This document shows, in pieces, positions 24,125 to 25,485 of a stretch of 25,485 nucleotides of DNA (position 1 is its first letter; each line of letters opens with the position of its first letter). The notes below the pieces were generated by a model. It did not search any database and was not told the DNA's origin. It saw nothing but the letters and a program-made list of their open reading frames with translations. The stretch is from positions 1 to 25,485 of the forward strand of contig JBEVNX010000159.1 of the NCBI GenBank assembly GCA_040507895.1, written 5' to 3'. The DNA is from JBEVNX01 sp040507895 (GTDB taxonomy: Bacteria; Desulfobacterota; Binatia; JACPRU01). The position numbers and the translations under genes are program-made.

Positions 24125-25365
24125 GCCGCGGCGACCTCCCCCAGGCAATGAGCGAGAGACTCGCTCAGGCGCCGGTGGGTGAACCTCTCGATCCCGTTCG
24201 TTCCGCAAGCGTGTGAACCATCCTCGAGAGAGAGCAGCGCGGCCTTCGCGGCCTCGAGGTCGCCTTGGCCGATCATGCGCACCTGGGGGAACGGCCTCAA
24301 GATCTCGGCGACGTCGCTCCGCAAGTCTCCCGTGAAGACGATGGGGTTGCCGGAAGCCAGGTACTCGAACGTCTTGCCCGCGACGTTGCCGCGCAGCGCG
24401 GGCTGGTCCGAGACGATCGGCCCCGCGAGCAGGAGTGCGCGCGATGCGCGCATGCGATGGATCGACTCTTCGTGGGAGACGAAACCGGTCCAGTCGACAC
24501 TGTCGGTCAATCCGGCTTCGTCGATCAACCGAGCAAGCTCCGGTGATCGATCTCCAACGATCTGCAATGTGTACGGTGGAATCCGGCCCTGCTGCTTCAG
24601 AGTGCCGAATGCTCCCAGAAGAGTGCTCAGATCCTGACTGCCCGGATAATACGTCCCGACGTACGTCAGCACGTCGCGCCGACTACCGTTGCCGGCGGCG
24701 AAGTCCTCCGGGTCGAAGCCGTTCGTGATGGTACGGACGAGCCGTGCGCCCCGAGCGCTCAGCACCGACGCGTACGTCGTCGAGACGGTGATGACGGCCG
24801 TGGCGGTCTTCACGATCGCCTGCTCGAACCACTCGTCGATGCGCTGTCTCCAAGCGCCGTTCCATTGCCAGTCGGTCCACAGATCGCGGAACTCGGCGAT
24901 CCACGGCACGCCGGAGTCGATATGAAGCCGCCGCGCGATCCAATGAGCGCTCACCGGAGGCGACGATGAGAACAACGCTACCACAGGCTCCCCGCGCATC
25001 GCCTCCCGGCCGGCTCGGAGCGCGAACGGGTACCAGCCGATCTGCGCGTCGGGGACGTACAATACGCGGTGCACCAGCGTGCGCAGCGACCGCGAAACGC
25101 GCGCGGGTAATGAGTGAAGGCCCTTCGGTGCCGGCGGGGATGCGGCACGCACGCCGGTTCTCGCCCACTCGAGGCTCGCCGTGCGCATCACCTTCGTTTG
25201 CGGAATCGCCAGCGTCGGGTCTTCGTGGTACGCCGCGCCCCGCGGCGCGACGATGACCGGCGTCCAGCCGAACTCTTCGAGGTAGCGAGCCACCTTCGCC
25301 GCGCGCACGCTGGCGACGCCGCCGAGCGGCGGGAAGTTATAGTGGATCATGAGGACGCGGCGCAC
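24121..25365 (-). CDS. Glycosyltransferase family 4-like
   Basis: 414 residues. The N-terminus is VLMIHYNFPPLGGVASVRAAKVARYLEEFGW, then SSSPPVSAHWIARRL and WIAEFRDLWTDW, a well-known group of GT4-like proteins in exopolysaccharide loci. The C-terminal domain has LTYVGTYYPGSQDLSTLL, LQIVGDRSPELARL, VDWTGFVSHEES and the GKTFEYLASGNPIVFTGD block in place of E-x7-E. The GTG at 25365 is used; an ATG at 25350 is possible but has no ribosome binding site. The stop overlaps the permease start and the upstream gene ends nine bases before, so it is in the same operon. Sugar donor unknown. Confidence 0.88.
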   Translation of the reverse strand: MRRVLMIHYNFPPLGGVASVRAAKVARYLEEFGWTPVIVAPRGAAYHEDPTLAIPQTKVMRTASLEWARTGVRAASPPAPKGLHSLPARVSRSLRTLVHRVLYVPDAQIGWYPFALRAGREAMRGEPVVALFSSSPPVSAHWIARRLHIDSGVPWIAEFRDLWTDWQWNGAWRQRIDEWFEQAIVKTATAVITVSTTYASVLSARGARLVRTITNGFDPEDFAAGNGSRRDVLTYVGTYYPGSQDLSTLLGAFGTLKQQGRIPPYTLQIVGDRSPELARLIDEAGLTDSVDWTGFVSHEESIHRMRASRALLLAGPIVSDQPALRGNVAGKTFEYLASGNPIVFTGDLRSDVAEILRPFPQVRMIGQGDLEAAKAALLSLEDGSHACGTNGIERFTHRRLSESLAHCLGEVAAA

Positions 25366-25374
25366 GAGGAATCT

Positions 25375-25485
25375 CTAGGCCGCCTTCGGGCCACCTTCGA
25401 TCGCGGGTCCGTGCGGGCGCAGTCGTCGCGCATAGTGCCGCAGGACGGTGGTGGCGAGCGCGCGGACGTCGCCGTCGCCTTCGCG
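25375..25485 (-). CDS. C-terminal end of an unknown protein (partial)
   Basis: The minus-strand frame is open from the window edge to the TAG at 25377-25375 and gives 36 residues ending GGPKAA. They are Arg/Ala-rich and match no family I can name. Spacing of nine bases to the glycosyltransferase start suggests an upstream gene of the polysaccharide operon. The gene continues past the window. Confidence 0.45.
   Translation of the reverse strand, partial: REGDGDVRALATTVLRHYARRLRPHGPAIEGGPKAA

Overview
The window is high-GC DNA from a Gram-negative bacterium, probably a soil or sediment lineage of the Deltaproteobacteria, Myxococcota, Binatota or Acidobacteria kind. This placement is inferred from gene style: an ABC-type O-antigen exporter, a FecR protein with a Sec signal, a CHASE2 cyclase and many glycosyltransferases. 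No rRNA, tRNA, CRISPR array or insertion sequence was recognised.

Layout. (1) 39-3363, plus strand: a YdcF/SanA-type DUF218 membrane protein, a family 1/4 glycosyltransferase and a class II aldolase. (2) 3419-4368, minus strand: a two-gene unit of a secreted FecR-domain protein and a secreted Cys/Ala/Pro-rich protein, coupled by a TAGTG stop/start overlap. Across a 188-base region with a strong hairpin it is divergent from (3) 4557-7328, plus strand: a CHASE2 adenylate cyclase that carries an extra C-terminal GspE-N/MshEN domain. (4) 7756-8682, plus strand: an SDR oxidoreductase, preceded by 427 bases without a credible gene.

(5) 12634-8813, minus strand: a four-gene cassette with its own sigma70-like promoter and locally lower GC. 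In transcription order it encodes an HPr-kinase-like protein, a PqqD domain fused through an internal Tat-like signal to a short six-cysteine peptide, a nucleotidyltransferase (NTP_transf_5 type), and a YkgJ/FliB-type cysteine-cluster protein. It looks like an HPr-rel-A or RiPP-type peptide-modification system in which recognition domain, export signal and substrate share one polypeptide. It is the most interesting part of the window.

(6) 25485-12883, minus strand: a long polysaccharide locus. In transcription order: the tail of an unknown gene, a glycosyltransferase, Wzm-like permease, Wzt-like ATPase, a methyltransferase remnant, an antisense GT9 remnant, a Zn-ribbon methyltransferase, a glycosyltransferase, an AsnB amidotransferase, an epimerase remnant with an internal deletion, a glycosyltransferase, a polytopic GT-C/polymerase-like protein and a GT4. 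Stop/start overlaps join most neighbours. Together these genes would build, modify and export a lipid-linked glycan. Three decayed genes show the locus has been rearranged.
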